The position numbers and the translations under genes are program-made. A stretch of DNA of 64,000 nt, taken from Verrucomicrobiales bacterium. GTDB lineage: Bacteria; Verrucomicrobiota; Verrucomicrobiia; Limisphaerales; CAIMTB01. The notes beneath the pieces were generated by a model that saw only the letters and a program-made list of their open reading frames with translations, was not told the origin of the DNA and ran no database searches. The stretch is from assembly GCA_016795425.1 (NCBI GenBank), contig JAEUHG010000120.1, positions 19,898 through 83,897 of the forward strand. Reading direction: 5' to 3'. Positions 46,981-56,470 of the stretch are shown here, piece after piece; positions within the stretch are counted from its first letter, which is position 1, and each line of letters starts with the position of its first letter.

Positions 46981-47014
46981 AACAAAAAGGCAGCCTGGAA
47001 ACCCAGGCTGCCTT
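46981..47014 (-). terminator. Intrinsic terminator of the prepilin-like gene
   Basis: A perfect 12-bp stem, AAGGCAGCCTGG pairing with CCAGGCTGCCTT, with a 4-nt loop, is followed on the minus strand by TTTTTGTTTGG (first three T's shared with the stem end). It begins 28 bp past the stop codon. This is the clearest rho-independent terminator in the window. Confidence 0.9.
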
Positions 47015-47042
47015 CAATGAGATCAGCAAACGACGATCGGTA

Positions 47043-47921
47043 TTACTTGAGCGCGGCGGAGGTGCGCTGTGAGATCCAGGTCCAGTCCACACTTCCAGGG
47101 ACCGCCAGACGAGAGACCGAGGTGCCCACCTTGGTGGTACCGACCTTCCACTTCTTGATTTCGGAATGGCCATCGGCGAAGGCGAAACCGCACGCCATGT
47201 TGTGGTAGGTACCGGGCCAATCAATCCACTCGGCGCGAACCATGCCGACGGCGAAGCCGGCGTCGTTCAAGCTCTTCGCTTCTTCGTCAATCAACACCCA
47301 AGTCATGGCCGGGCCGGGATCGCTGAAGTCCGATTCCTTGCCAAAGGTCCGCCACTTCTGGTTAAGGACGTGCGTGTGGTTGTTGTCCAACCACGGCCCA
47401 TCGACCGGCGCTTTGGCCCGCGGAGCGCTCGGGTTGGTGCCGACCGCCTGGCTCATCGATACCGTACGGGCAGAAGGAACCTTGAGGCCCTTCTTGGCAG
47501 GATCCGTCCCCTGGTACTTGCCAACGCGCTTGTCCGCCGGGCACTTGTACACCTCCACCGAGCCACCAATGTAGTTCGCGAGCAGATTGTTGGTGGGATT
47601 CTTGAAGATGTCTGAGTTGAACTCGTAGGCCTGGCCAATACCGGCCGAGCCCGGGCACCAATTCCGACCCGGAGTCGCATTGCCATCGTCCGGATTCGGC
47701 GGGAACCAATCATCGTTGTCACCCGCGTACAACTTGATCGCGAGCATCAACTGTTTGGTGTTGTTCATGCACTTGATGCCGTCGGCCTTTTGCTTCGCCT
47801 TGGCGAGCGCCGGCAGCAGCATGCTGGCCAGAATCGCGATAATGGCGATGACGACCAGGAGCTCGATCAGCGTGAAGCCCTGACCGGCACGACCGGTGGG
47901 CTTAGACGGGTGTCTGTTCAT
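47043..47921 (-). CDS. Prepilin-like secreted protein (type II pseudopilin N-terminus, H-x9-DG)
   Basis: 292 residues. The N-terminus GQGFTLIELLVVIAIIAI is a class III signal cut between Gly15 and Phe16, with Glu20 as the conserved fifth residue of the mature form. Near the end, HNMACGFAFADG is the H-x9-DG motif that marks the large Verrucomicrobia/Planctomycete family. LASMLLPALAKAKQKA extends the pilin helix. Dozens of paralogues often exist per genome; their function is unknown. It has its own promoter and terminator and is likely handled by the secretin machinery encoded 1.3 kb away. Confidence 0.92.
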   Translation of the reverse strand: MNRHPSKPTGRAGQGFTLIELLVVIAIIAILASMLLPALAKAKQKADGIKCMNNTKQLMLAIKLYAGDNDDWFPPNPDDGNATPGRNWCPGSAGIGQAYEFNSDIFKNPTNNLLANYIGGSVEVYKCPADKRVGKYQGTDPAKKGLKVPSARTVSMSQAVGTNPSAPRAKAPVDGPWLDNNHTHVLNQKWRTFGKESDFSDPGPAMTWVLIDEEAKSLNDAGFAVGMVRAEWIDWPGTYHNMACGFAFADGHSEIKKWKVGTTKVGTSVSRLAVPGSVDWTWISQRTSAALK

Positions 47922-47946
47922 AAGTTTCAGATTCTGCGTGGCCTCA

Positions 47947-47975
47947 GTTTAAGAACTCTGCCTTCTGGACGTCAA
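47947..47975 (-). promoter_or_regulatory. Probable promoter of the prepilin-like gene
   Basis: On the minus strand TTGACG (47975-47970) is followed by a 17-nt spacer and TTAAAC (47952-47947). The -35 matches 5 of 6, the -10 only 3 of 6. It lies 25 bp before the ATG, leaving a very short leader. Confidence 0.45.
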
Positions 47976-48059
47976 ACTACTTCCCCTATACGCCGGGACA
48001 ATGTGTCTTTGTCGGCACAGCCGTTCCACCGGGACGAAATGCGCTTCTGAAGTGACGAA

Positions 48060-48098
48060 GCGCGGCTGATTCCGCCCGCTCCACCGTCCGAGCCGCGC
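48060..48098 (-). terminator. Hairpin just after the rhomboid stop
   Basis: GCGCGGCT and AGCCGCGC form an 8-bp GC-only stem with a 23-nt loop right after the glpG stop codon on the minus strand. There is no T-tract, so it could be a weak terminator or an RNA-stabilising stem. Confidence 0.4.
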
Positions 48099-48099
48099 C

Positions 48100-48999
48100 T
48101 TAGGCCGACCGAAGGGCAGCGAAGCGTCCCCAAACCACCCCTGCAACCAGTCCCACGCCGTGCGCCGTGTTCGCCACCGGCACACCCAGCGCACCGCTCA
48201 GGCAAATCACGAACCAAACCAGCATCAGCACCACCGTCTGGGGGTGAAGCCCCAGCCCGAGGTTGGGTCGATACCGACCCAGCATCCAAACGTATCCAAA
48301 CAATCCGTAAATGACCCCGGACATCCCCCCGAACCTGGGACCGCTGACGAAATACTGGCCCAAATTCGAGACCAACGCGAGGCCCACCACCAAACCCACG
48401 AAGGTCCAGGTCCCGCGCCGAAGCTCTATCGCACGTCCCAAATCCCAAAAGGTCCACATGTTGAAGAGCAGATGCGGCCAACCGAAATGGAGAAACGCGG
48501 GACTCAGTAGCCGCCAAACCTCGCCCCGTCGAACCTCGGGCAGGAACAGTTCCATCGAGATCTTCCACCGCCACATGACTTCCGACATCTGCAAACGCCG
48601 CACCAAAGCGCCTTCCGTTCCCAACTGGGTCAGGAGTGCCACCACTCCACACATCACCACCAACGCCAGGGTCACCAAAAACAATCCGTTCGAGTCCGAG
48701 TACCCCTCCAATTCGGTCGTCGACGCTCGACTCGACCGGACTGCGGGTCGCGACGCGGGTTCCTCGCGACCTCCTCCGCGCTGGGTCGAACCGGCCTGCC
48801 GGTACACGGGATCGTCCGGGTTCGCCCGAAACGCTGCGAGGAACTGCCGGGCACGATCCAAATCCTCCTCCGCATGCACCCACAGTGCCCAACCGGGCCC
48901 CTCGTCAGGCTCCACTTGATTGCGAATCCCTTGGGCAAAGAGAAGGCCACTGACCTTCTCGGCCAGGCTCTCGCTATCCAGATATCCAATAAGTCGCAT
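48100..48999 (-). CDS. glpG: GlpG-like rhomboid intramembrane serine protease
   Basis: 299 residues. Residues 1-70 form the cytosolic GlpG N-terminal domain (SLAEKVSGLLFAQGI, ANPDDPVYRQAG), then a polar linker and six membrane helices. The catalytic Ser227 lies in GGMSGVIYG and His280 in NTAHGVG; their spacing of 53 equals that in E. coli GlpG. HFGWPHLLFNMW is the conserved helix-2 motif. It cleaves membrane proteins within the bilayer. The ATG directly follows AAAAGG, with no spacer. Divergent from the secretin operon. Confidence 0.93.
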   Translation of the reverse strand: MRLIGYLDSESLAEKVSGLLFAQGIRNQVEPDEGPGWALWVHAEEDLDRARQFLAAFRANPDDPVYRQAGSTQRGGGREEPASRPAVRSSRASTTELEGYSDSNGLFLVTLALVVMCGVVALLTQLGTEGALVRRLQMSEVMWRWKISMELFLPEVRRGEVWRLLSPAFLHFGWPHLLFNMWTFWDLGRAIELRRGTWTFVGLVVGLALVSNLGQYFVSGPRFGGMSGVIYGLFGYVWMLGRYRPNLGLGLHPQTVVLMLVWFVICLSGALGVPVANTAHGVGLVAGVVWGRFAALRSA

Positions 49000-49176
49000 C
49001 CTTTTGAAACGTCGCCTTCCTTCGTCCGCCGTCGTGTTCCGACTTCTTCAACCCGAGCCGACACCCGCGTGTCGAACCGTCGCGCACCCACGATAGAACG
49101 CGGCGGCACGACGCCAAGACGTAATTGTGACGAAACGGCACCCGTGACCGCGACCCGACTCTTCCCCACTCTCGGC

Positions 49177-49206
49177 TTGGCTTGGGCATCAAGCGATCGC
49201 TACAAG
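49177..49206 (+). promoter_or_regulatory. Possible promoter of the secretin operon
   Basis: TTGGCT (49177-49182) and TACAAG (49201-49206) are 18 nt apart, each matching consensus at 4 of 6 positions, 76 bp before the secretin ATG. The remainder of the 283-bp divergent gap shows nothing else convincing. Confidence 0.3.
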
Positions 49207-49282
49207 AAGGGACGTCCGGAACCGATTTGCCGTTGCATCTGATCTTGAATGAGATGCGCACGACAGTCGTCCACCACATTGT

Positions 49283-51424
49283 ATGAGAAACCGCGGCACC
49301 CGCGCGCAACTGCTTTACCTCCTGGGGCTGGCGGTCGTGCTGTGGTCGTGTCGGGGTCCCGCTCCTGGTCCCGGGCGGCCCGGCACCACCTCCCGACCGT
49401 CCAAGTCGGCCAGCGCCACCACGACCCCGGCTCCCCCCATACCCGCCAGCGCGGACGCCGCGAGCACAACCGCGACCGACACCCCGCCGTCCGTCCCACC
49501 CAAGACGGCCCCCCCCACCTCGGCCACGCCCCAATCCGAAGGCGCCGCACCCGCTTCCGCCTCGACCTCGGAGGGATCCGTTGCCGCCGAGGAATCGAAA
49601 CCGTCGCGCACCCGCAAACCCCGTATCCGCTACGACTCCGTTCATGACGCGGAGATCAAGGAGATCTTCAAGCTGGCCGAGTCCAACCACTGGGAAAGCG
49701 CCGAGCAAAAGGCGAGCGAGTTGTACGAAAACAACCCCGGGGATACCGCCGTCGAGCGGATCTACAAATGGGTCCTCCAGCAGCGCCGCCTCCGTCGCGC
49801 ACAGGAGGTCGAGGACAAGATCCGCGAGATCGACTCCAAGAATTCCGTCTTCAATCCCACCATCCCCAAGCTGCTGACCGAGTCCAAAGACCGCGGACTC
49901 CCACCCCGGAAGGACATCCGCGACACGGTGGAACAGATCGAGAACACCCGCTACATCCCGGAGTCCTACGGAAAGACGATCATTCGCAAAGGACCGCTCT
50001 TCGACATCGAGGCGGCACGCGGGCGCATGGCCAACCTGCTGGAAAAAGAGGTTTCGGTCCACCTCGAGAACGCTCCCCTCGAAACCATCATTTTCAATCT
50101 CGGCCAGGCCGAAGGCATCAACTTCGTCGCCGACAAGAATCTCCCCGCGTTCAAGCAGACGCTCAGCGTCAACCTGGAGAAAGTGAAGCTCGATGAGTTT
50201 TTGCGTTACGTCTCGCGCAACATGGACATCCAATTCCAGATCGGCTCGGACCTGATCTGGATTGTGGACGGCAAGGACCCCAAAAAAGTCCAGGAGGAGA
50301 CCCGCTTCTACAAACTGCGCCACGGCTTCGTGCTCCCGGCCGAGTTCGGCGCCGCCGAAACCGTCCAGACCAAGGCCATGAATCCCCAAGGCCAGGTCAC
50401 CGCCATCACCGAAACCAAGAAGATCGAACAATTCGTTCGCGACAATGCGCCGATCAAATCGGCCATCGAACAGGCGATCGTCGATTTCTTCAAAGGCGGC
50501 AAGTACCTCATCGACTACGAGCGCAATGTGATCCTGGCGTCCGGGACCACCGAGCAACTGCAGGTGATGGACAAGATCGTCGAGGAATTCGACAAACCCA
50601 TCCAGCAGGTGCTCATCGAGGCCCGCTTCATCACCATTACCGAGGCGGCTTTCCTGCAACTCGGTGTTCAATGGGAATCCAGCCGCGGCGCCACCATCCA
50701 AGGTTCGCCAATCGATTTCACCGGCTTTGGTTTCAACGTGGGACGCGGTCTCCAGGAGGTGTTCACCAACATCCTCGACCGAACCACCCTCAGCGCCACC
50801 CTCAACGCTCTCGAGCAGACCGGCGAGAGCCAGACGCTCAGCGCACCCCGCCTCACGTTGCTCAACAACCGACCCGCCACCATCGAAGACGGCAAAATCC
50901 AGTACTACTACGAGGAATATCAGGTGAAGACCCAGACCCTCGAGCGCCGCTCGTCGTCGGCCCTCGTTCCGTCTGGCAAACCCGTCAAAATCACCTCCGG
51001 CGTCACGCTCGACGTCCTGGCCAGCATCGGCGGGGACGGACAGACCATCCTGCTGGCGCTCAACCCGCGCGTGAACAGCGACGTCAAACTCGCCACCTTC
51101 GCCACCATTACCGATGTCGACGAGGCCGGACGCCCGGTGAGCAGTTTCGATATTCGGCTACCCGAGTATCGGACCCAGGAAATCGCCACCCGCGTGGCGG
51201 TGCAATCCGGTGAAACCGTCGTCATGGGTGGGGTGCTTTCCCGGGAACAAACCACCTTCGTCGAGTCGGTCCCCATCCTCGGCAGCCTCCCGCTGATCGG
51301 GGCCGCTTTCCGCAATCGCACGGAGGTCGATCGCCCGCGGTACCTGCTCATCTTTGTGACCGCGACCATCCTTTCCGACTCGGGTGAATACATCCGGTTC
51401 GTGTCGCCGGAAAAGGAACAATAG
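49283..51424 (+). CDS. Secretin (GspD/PilQ family), lipoprotein-like
   Basis: 713 residues. The signal ends VVLWSC (Cys23), a fair lipobox. A Pro/Thr/Ser/Ala-rich linker (25-110) is followed by a helical segment, an N0/STN-like domain (VHLENAPLETIIFNLGQ, then DEFLRYVSRNMDIQFQI), and the secretin core with VLIEARFITI, SAPRLTLLNNRPATI and RVAVQSGETVVMGGVL. It should form the outer-membrane gate of a type II secretion or type IV pilus machine. Its gene leads the operon rather than ending it as pilQ usually does. N1-N3 ring domains look reduced. Confidence 0.92.
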   Translation: MRNRGTRAQLLYLLGLAVVLWSCRGPAPGPGRPGTTSRPSKSASATTTPAPPIPASADAASTTATDTPPSVPPKTAPPTSATPQSEGAAPASASTSEGSVAAEESKPSRTRKPRIRYDSVHDAEIKEIFKLAESNHWESAEQKASELYENNPGDTAVERIYKWVLQQRRLRRAQEVEDKIREIDSKNSVFNPTIPKLLTESKDRGLPPRKDIRDTVEQIENTRYIPESYGKTIIRKGPLFDIEAARGRMANLLEKEVSVHLENAPLETIIFNLGQAEGINFVADKNLPAFKQTLSVNLEKVKLDEFLRYVSRNMDIQFQIGSDLIWIVDGKDPKKVQEETRFYKLRHGFVLPAEFGAAETVQTKAMNPQGQVTAITETKKIEQFVRDNAPIKSAIEQAIVDFFKGGKYLIDYERNVILASGTTEQLQVMDKIVEEFDKPIQQVLIEARFITITEAAFLQLGVQWESSRGATIQGSPIDFTGFGFNVGRGLQEVFTNILDRTTLSATLNALEQTGESQTLSAPRLTLLNNRPATIEDGKIQYYYEEYQVKTQTLERRSSSALVPSGKPVKITSGVTLDVLASIGGDGQTILLALNPRVNSDVKLATFATITDVDEAGRPVSSFDIRLPEYRTQEIATRVAVQSGETVVMGGVLSREQTTFVESVPILGSLPLIGAAFRNRTEVDRPRYLLIFVTATILSDSGEYIRFVSPEKEQ

Positions 51425-51429
51425 TTGAC

Positions 51430-53271
51430 GTGGCTGCCTCGCTTTCAGGCGCCCATCTCGCCAACCTGCTGACATTGCCGGCCCGGCATTTCGCCGTGGT
51501 CGACCTCGGAGAACAGCGGGCCCGCATCCTTCACGCCACGGTCCATCGTGGACGCCCCAAGGCTCAACGCTTCGAGGTGATCGACGCGCACCTCGACGGT
51601 TTCACCACCGCCGAGGAACTGCGCGAGGAGACCCGGCGTCGACTGCGGGAATCCGAGCCCGAAGCGGTCATTCTGGTTCTACCCCAATACCAAGTGCTTC
51701 GACACACCGTTGAAGCATCGGGCGGAACCCCGGCCGAAACGCGTGCCCTTCTCGAGAAAGAGGCCAATAGCATCGGCGGCCTGAGCGAGAGCCCTTGGGT
51801 CTTTGACGCGGTCCGCACTCCTCCCGAGAGCCCCGGCGCTCCCACGCAACTTACCGCCGCCTTCTGCCGGCAGGATGTGCTGGAGCAATTGCTCTCCGCC
51901 GCCCTCGAAGATCCCCAGCACATTTTTGATGTCCGGCCAGCGGGCGACGCCCTGGCCGCGGCGTTCCTCGCCGACGGTGCGCCGGTCCAACACGCCATCC
52001 TGGTCGACCTGGGCGCCCAACACACGGTCCTCACCATCGTGGCGGAAGGACGCGCGGTGGCTTCCACCTCCTTCCCCTCCGGTTCGGCGGCTTTTACAGC
52101 CGCCATACTCGCCGACCGCGGAGGGACCTCGGAAGCGGCAGAAGTTTTGAAGCGAGCGGAACCCCCGAGCCTTCGTTCCGAGACCTCCACCGCCTTTCGC
52201 ACCTCCATGCACTCCTGGGTGGAGGAAATCGAACGATCCATTTCGGAGTGGGCCGCCGAACATCGCCAGTTCGCCGAAGTCGTAGGCCGATGGCCCGCAT
52301 ACCTCGCCGGCGGCGGCGCCCTGCAACCGCGCCTGGCGGAGGACCTTTCGTCATTCGGAAAGCGACGGTTCCTGCCGTGGCCTCGATCCAAGGCACACGC
52401 CGCCATTTCACCGGATTTTGCCGTGGCCTGGGGTGCGCTCGTCGCGACCCTCGGCCTGGCCAGCCCATCCCCGTCCCTCCTGCCGGCCGCCAATAAATAC
52501 CATTGGCAACGTCAGCGCCTGTGGAGGGCGCTTCTCACGGTCAACCTTGCACTGATCGCCATGCTGACCGTGGCCCTGGTCGCCGCCTCCCTGCACCAAA
52601 CCCGCCGTCTCGCCGCCAAGGTGGATTGGAAGCAGCAAGCGTCCGCAGCCTTGAAACATGCCCAGGCCATCCGTGGAGTTGCGGAGGGATTGAATGCACG
52701 CATGGACGAGTTCCGCCCGGTGCTGGAACGCCAACGTCAAACCGTCGAGACCCTGCAAATGCTCGGCGTGCTCCAACGCCAACGAACCAATTCGGACCAT
52801 TGGTACGTTCTGCTGGCCGACGCCGCCAGCTACACCGCAGGGAGCAACCATTTTACTCCGCCTCCGCTGATCAAACCCTCCGAACTCCGCTACGGAGGCG
52901 GCATTCTCAACCCGCCCACCAACCCGCCGCCCGACCGCGCTTTTGTCGCCGAAGTCTGCCTCGTTCCCCAAGGCGAACCCATGCGACAGGCCCTAAGTGA
53001 TCTCGTCGGTGAACTGAAGCGCTATCCACTCTTCCGCAACGTCGACGTCCTTCCGAGCGAGCGCCGCCGCGATCTGGTGGCCACCAACCTCATCTTCCCT
53101 GAGCGCCATTTTGCCCTCGAATTCAATCTCTCGGCGGCGGAATTGCTTCCCCCTTGGCCGCTCCCGCGTCTCGCCACCACCAATCGTGAGCCACGTACCG
53201 GATTCCGCACGCCGATACGCACCGACGCCAACGCCACGACGAACGCTTCCCGAGGAGGTCGGCGGCCATGA
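51430..53271 (+). CDS. GspL-like inner-membrane platform protein (PilM-PilN fusion)
   Basis: 613 residues, GTG start. Residues 1-355 have a PilM/GspL actin-like fold, with FAVVDLGEQRARIL and ILVDLGAQHTVLTIV in place of the two phosphate loops and AYLAGGGALQPRL. The phosphate-1 loop has lost the usual GSSSVK-type residues, so ATP binding is doubtful. One membrane helix (LLTVNLALIAMLTVALVAA, about 370-390) leads into a PilN-like coiled coil and a periplasmic ferredoxin-like domain. It should connect the ATPase GspE to the periplasmic parts. Overlaps the next gene by ATGA. Confidence 0.82.
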   Translation: MAASLSGAHLANLLTLPARHFAVVDLGEQRARILHATVHRGRPKAQRFEVIDAHLDGFTTAEELREETRRRLRESEPEAVILVLPQYQVLRHTVEASGGTPAETRALLEKEANSIGGLSESPWVFDAVRTPPESPGAPTQLTAAFCRQDVLEQLLSAALEDPQHIFDVRPAGDALAAAFLADGAPVQHAILVDLGAQHTVLTIVAEGRAVASTSFPSGSAAFTAAILADRGGTSEAAEVLKRAEPPSLRSETSTAFRTSMHSWVEEIERSISEWAAEHRQFAEVVGRWPAYLAGGGALQPRLAEDLSSFGKRRFLPWPRSKAHAAISPDFAVAWGALVATLGLASPSPSLLPAANKYHWQRQRLWRALLTVNLALIAMLTVALVAASLHQTRRLAAKVDWKQQASAALKHAQAIRGVAEGLNARMDEFRPVLERQRQTVETLQMLGVLQRQRTNSDHWYVLLADAASYTAGSNHFTPPPLIKPSELRYGGGILNPPTNPPPDRAFVAEVCLVPQGEPMRQALSDLVGELKRYPLFRNVDVLPSERRRDLVATNLIFPERHFALEFNLSAAELLPPWPLPRLATTNREPRTGFRTPIRTDANATTNASRGGRRP

Positions 53272-54128
53272 ACCTGCGTCTTGCCACCCTCCAACGACTC
53301 GTGGTGCTCGGGGTCGTCGTACTCGCCTCCGCGTATCTCGCGGTCCTTCGGCCACTGGCAGCGCGCGTGGATCAGGAGGAGAATCCAATCGCCGGGCTGC
53401 GCGAAGACCTCGCCAAGGCAACCCTCGAAGCAGGCCTTCCGCGAGGAACCGACTTCTTCACCCTCAGCAACCGCCTCTCGGAGCTTCGTGCCGCCTCGAG
53501 CGCGTTCAGCGCCGCCGAACGCGAGTCCCTTCCCCGCCTCGAACATCCGTCGGAAATCCGCAATCGCCTCGAGGAACCCTTCCAATTGGTCGAGTTTCTC
53601 AACGAATCCCAACGGCGCCTCGAAGAACTCGCCGCCCAAGCTCAAGCCGGCCGCGTCACGCTGACCCCCGGTCTGCCCCGCGGATTTCCGCGCTATCAAC
53701 CGGAACTTGCCCATCCCGAATTGCTCTGGATCCAACTCGCCACCGTCAATCGCGTCATCAAGACCGCCATCCGCGCGGGCGTCAGGGAGGTGGGCGAAGT
53801 CTCCGTGGAACCGCTGCCCCTCCAGGAGCCCGCCGAGGTCGGCCCCCTGCCGCCCCCCGGATTCTCCCCCGCTCCAGCAACGAATGCGTGGACCGTCCTC
53901 CGGGTCCATGTAACCACCGTTGGTACCATGGATGCCCTCGGGAAGCTCCTGGTCGCCCTCTCGCTGTCACCCGAAGAACTCAAGCGCACCGGGCTCTCCG
54001 AGGACCTCGCGGCGCGGCCCGCCTTGTTCATCGACCAACTGCTCCTCCGCCGGAACCAACTCGAGGCGGCGGAACAGGCACAACTCGAACTTGTGGTCAG
54101 CACCGTCGTTGCCCGCGACACCCCCTGA
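53268..54128 (+). CDS. GspM/PilO-like assembly protein
   Basis: 286 residues. One N-terminal membrane helix (LVVLGVVVLASAYLAVL), a coiled coil (about 85-130, EEPFQLVEFLNESQRRLEEL) and an alpha/beta periplasmic domain ending at about residue 280. Family assignment rests mainly on this layout and on its place directly after the GspL-like gene, with which it overlaps (ATGA). Confidence 0.7.
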   Translation: MNLRLATLQRLVVLGVVVLASAYLAVLRPLAARVDQEENPIAGLREDLAKATLEAGLPRGTDFFTLSNRLSELRAASSAFSAAERESLPRLEHPSEIRNRLEEPFQLVEFLNESQRRLEELAAQAQAGRVTLTPGLPRGFPRYQPELAHPELLWIQLATVNRVIKTAIRAGVREVGEVSVEPLPLQEPAEVGPLPPPGFSPAPATNAWTVLRVHVTTVGTMDALGKLLVALSLSPEELKRTGLSEDLAARPALFIDQLLLRRNQLEAAEQAQLELVVSTVVARDTP

Positions 54129-54134
54129 GCCCAC

Positions 54135-54659
54135 ATGCGCCGTGACACCGTCATCCTCAATTGGCTGATGATCCCGGCGATCGTCGTGTTGGCGCTACTT
54201 CTCGCTCTTTCCCTGTCGCAACTGACCCATCGCGGAGCGGTTCCTCCCGATTCACGCCCCATCGGCCCCCTCCCTACGCCTCATCCCGCCGCCGAACAAA
54301 CTCGCCAGTTCTTTGCCTGGCCGGGCAGTGTCGATTGGCGACCGATGACCAACTCCGGCAATCCGTTCTTCACCCTCGCCATTCAACCTGCCCCTCCCCC
54401 AAAACCTCCGCCCCCGCCCCCCAAGACTCGCAAAGTGGATGTCACTTATCGCGGTTTCTTCGAGACGGCGGCCGGGATTCGCCGCGCAGTCATCCAAGTG
54501 GCCGACAAACAGATCCTCTGCGGCGCCGGCGAAAAATTCCTCGCGGACTACGTCGCGGTGGACATCGGACTTCGCCAGCTATCCTCGACGAACACCGCAG
54601 GGGTTGCACTGAAACTCGACTTCGCGAAAACCGCATCCGTCGAGATACCGGCGCCATGA
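54135..54659 (+). CDS. GspC/PilP-like periplasmic protein
   Basis: 174 residues: a membrane anchor (WLMIPAIVVLALLLALSL), a proline-rich spacer (APPPKPPPPPPK) and a small beta-rich domain starting VDVTYRGFFETAAG, which fits the homology region of GspC or PilP that binds the secretin. The stop overlaps the GspE start (ATGA). Confidence 0.7.
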   Translation: MRRDTVILNWLMIPAIVVLALLLALSLSQLTHRGAVPPDSRPIGPLPTPHPAAEQTRQFFAWPGSVDWRPMTNSGNPFFTLAIQPAPPPKPPPPPPKTRKVDVTYRGFFETAAGIRRAVIQVADKQILCGAGEKFLADYVAVDIGLRQLSSTNTAGVALKLDFAKTASVEIPAP

Positions 54660-56398
54660 GCAACGAATCCCCTCCGCCACGTCGCGAACTCGGCGAGTGG
54701 CTGGTCGAACAAGGCCGCCTCACCGAACGGCAGTTCGAACTGGTTCGACACCGGCAGCGCCGACTTCATATCCCCCAACATCGCGCCCTCGTCGACCTCG
54801 GCTACGCAACCGAGGAGGAGGCGTGGCGGGCGCTCGCCGAGACCCAAGGCCTCGAATTCGTCGACCTTGCAGGTCGTGAATTCACGCGCGAAGAACTCGA
54901 AGTCGTTCCACTCAAGGTCATTCTCCATTTCCGCACCCTACCCATCGGTGTTGATGGAGATGTCGTCACCCTCGCGTTCAGCGAACCACCGCGACAGGTC
55001 GACCTCGCGAGCTTGCGCATGCTCCTCCACCGCCGGCTCAAAGTCGTTCTGACGACTCCGGCCACCGTCAATCGCGTCATCAATCAACGCTTTGGCCTGG
55101 GCGCCGAAACAGTGGAGCGCCTTCGCGAGGAACGAGGTGCAGGGGATGCCAGCCCGGATGTCGTCTTCGACGTCCCCACCGCACCCACCAGCGCCGCCGT
55201 CGAAGCCACGATCGCGGATTTCGTCGACCAGGTCGTCGCCGACGCCATTCGCCAGCGGGCCACAGACATTCACCTCGAACCCTACTATTCAGCCATCCGC
55301 CTTCGCTATCGCATCGATGGCGTCTTACAATCGATCCCTGTTCCGCCCGGCCTGCGAGATCTTCACGCCTCGATCGTCTCACGGCTGAAGATCATGAGCG
55401 GCCTCAACATCGCTGAGCGTCGACTGCCTCAAGATGGCCGCATCTCCCTGAAGACGGAATCGGAGGAGTATGACTTGCGGGTTTCGGTCATACCCACCAA
55501 ACACGGTGAAGCGATCTGCCTGCGCGTGCTGGGGCGCCAAAGCCTCCTTCTCGACGCCGCGCTGCTGGGACTCGAACCCAGCCAGGAAGCAACCCTTCGC
55601 GAACTGATCCAGCTTCCGCAAGGACTCGTCCTGCTCACCGGCCCGACCGGCAGTGGCAAAACCACCACCCTGTACGCCGCCCTCGGACACGCGAATGACG
55701 AAGGTCGCAAGGTCATTACCATCGAGGACCCGGTGGAATATCAATTGGAGGGGGTTTCCCAGATCCAGGTCCGCGACGATATCGGACTCACCTTTTCCAG
55801 CGGTCTCCGGTCCGTCCTGCGTCACGACCCCGACGTCGTCCTCATCGGCGAAATCCGGGATTCCGAAACCGCGGAAATAGCCGTGCGCGCCGCTTTGACC
55901 GGTCATCTCGTTCTGTCGACGCTCCACACCAACGACAGTGTCAGCAGCGTCGCCCGACTCCTGGAAATGGGCGTCGAACCGTTCCTCGTCGCCTCGTCTC
56001 TGGTGTGCTCCATCGCCCAGCGCCTGGCGCAGAGATTGTGCCCGCAGTGCCGCCAGGAGGACCTCGCCATCCCCGACATGATCCGTGCCGAAATGGCTGC
56101 TTCATTGGAAATCGCCCCAGAGGAGGCCCACGCCTACCGCGCCATCGGTTGCCCGGAATGCAACGGCCGGGGATACCGCGGCCGGGTCGCGATCTATGAA
56201 TTCTTTACCGTCAGCGACAATGTCGCAGACCTCATCGTTCCGGCGGTAAAAACCGGCCAGCTTCGCCGGGCGGCCCGCCTGGAAGGTTGGCGGTCACTCC
56301 GTGAAATGGGCTGGATCAAGGTGCAGCACGGAATGATCGCTCTTTCCGAACAACGCCGCCTTAATCATCGCCTCGTGCCCCATCTCGGCGACGCCTAA
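54656..56398 (+). CDS. GspE/PilB-type secretion ATPase
   Basis: 580 residues. N-terminal MshEN-like domains (LGEWLVEQGRLTERQFELV; TPATVNRVINQRFG) are followed by DIHLEPY, Walker A LTGPTGSGKTTTLY, the Asp box, Walker B DPDVVLIGEIRDSETAE and the His box GHLVLSTLHTND. A zinc site is formed by CPQC and CPEC (GCPECNGRGYRGR). It powers pseudopilus growth. I chose the ATG at 54656 by overlap with the previous stop. No GspF/PilC follows, so the inner-membrane core must be encoded elsewhere. Confidence 0.95.
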   Translation: MSNESPPPRRELGEWLVEQGRLTERQFELVRHRQRRLHIPQHRALVDLGYATEEEAWRALAETQGLEFVDLAGREFTREELEVVPLKVILHFRTLPIGVDGDVVTLAFSEPPRQVDLASLRMLLHRRLKVVLTTPATVNRVINQRFGLGAETVERLREERGAGDASPDVVFDVPTAPTSAAVEATIADFVDQVVADAIRQRATDIHLEPYYSAIRLRYRIDGVLQSIPVPPGLRDLHASIVSRLKIMSGLNIAERRLPQDGRISLKTESEEYDLRVSVIPTKHGEAICLRVLGRQSLLLDAALLGLEPSQEATLRELIQLPQGLVLLTGPTGSGKTTTLYAALGHANDEGRKVITIEDPVEYQLEGVSQIQVRDDIGLTFSSGLRSVLRHDPDVVLIGEIRDSETAEIAVRAALTGHLVLSTLHTNDSVSSVARLLEMGVEPFLVASSLVCSIAQRLAQRLCPQCRQEDLAIPDMIRAEMAASLEIAPEEAHAYRAIGCPECNGRGYRGRVAIYEFFTVSDNVADLIVPAVKTGQLRRAARLEGWRSLREMGWIKVQHGMIALSEQRRLNHRLVPHLGDA

Positions 56399-56470
56399 TT
56401 TCCATCCTAACCGACGCTTGCCCGTACGCCGTTTTTCGCCAATTTCCCCGCGGACGAGCGGACTCATGGC

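Noticed and set aside
48974..50701. 575-codon minus-strand frame rich in Gly and Leu
   Set aside because: Antisense to the secretin; the low-complexity Gly/Arg stretch mirrors the Pro/Thr/Ala linker.
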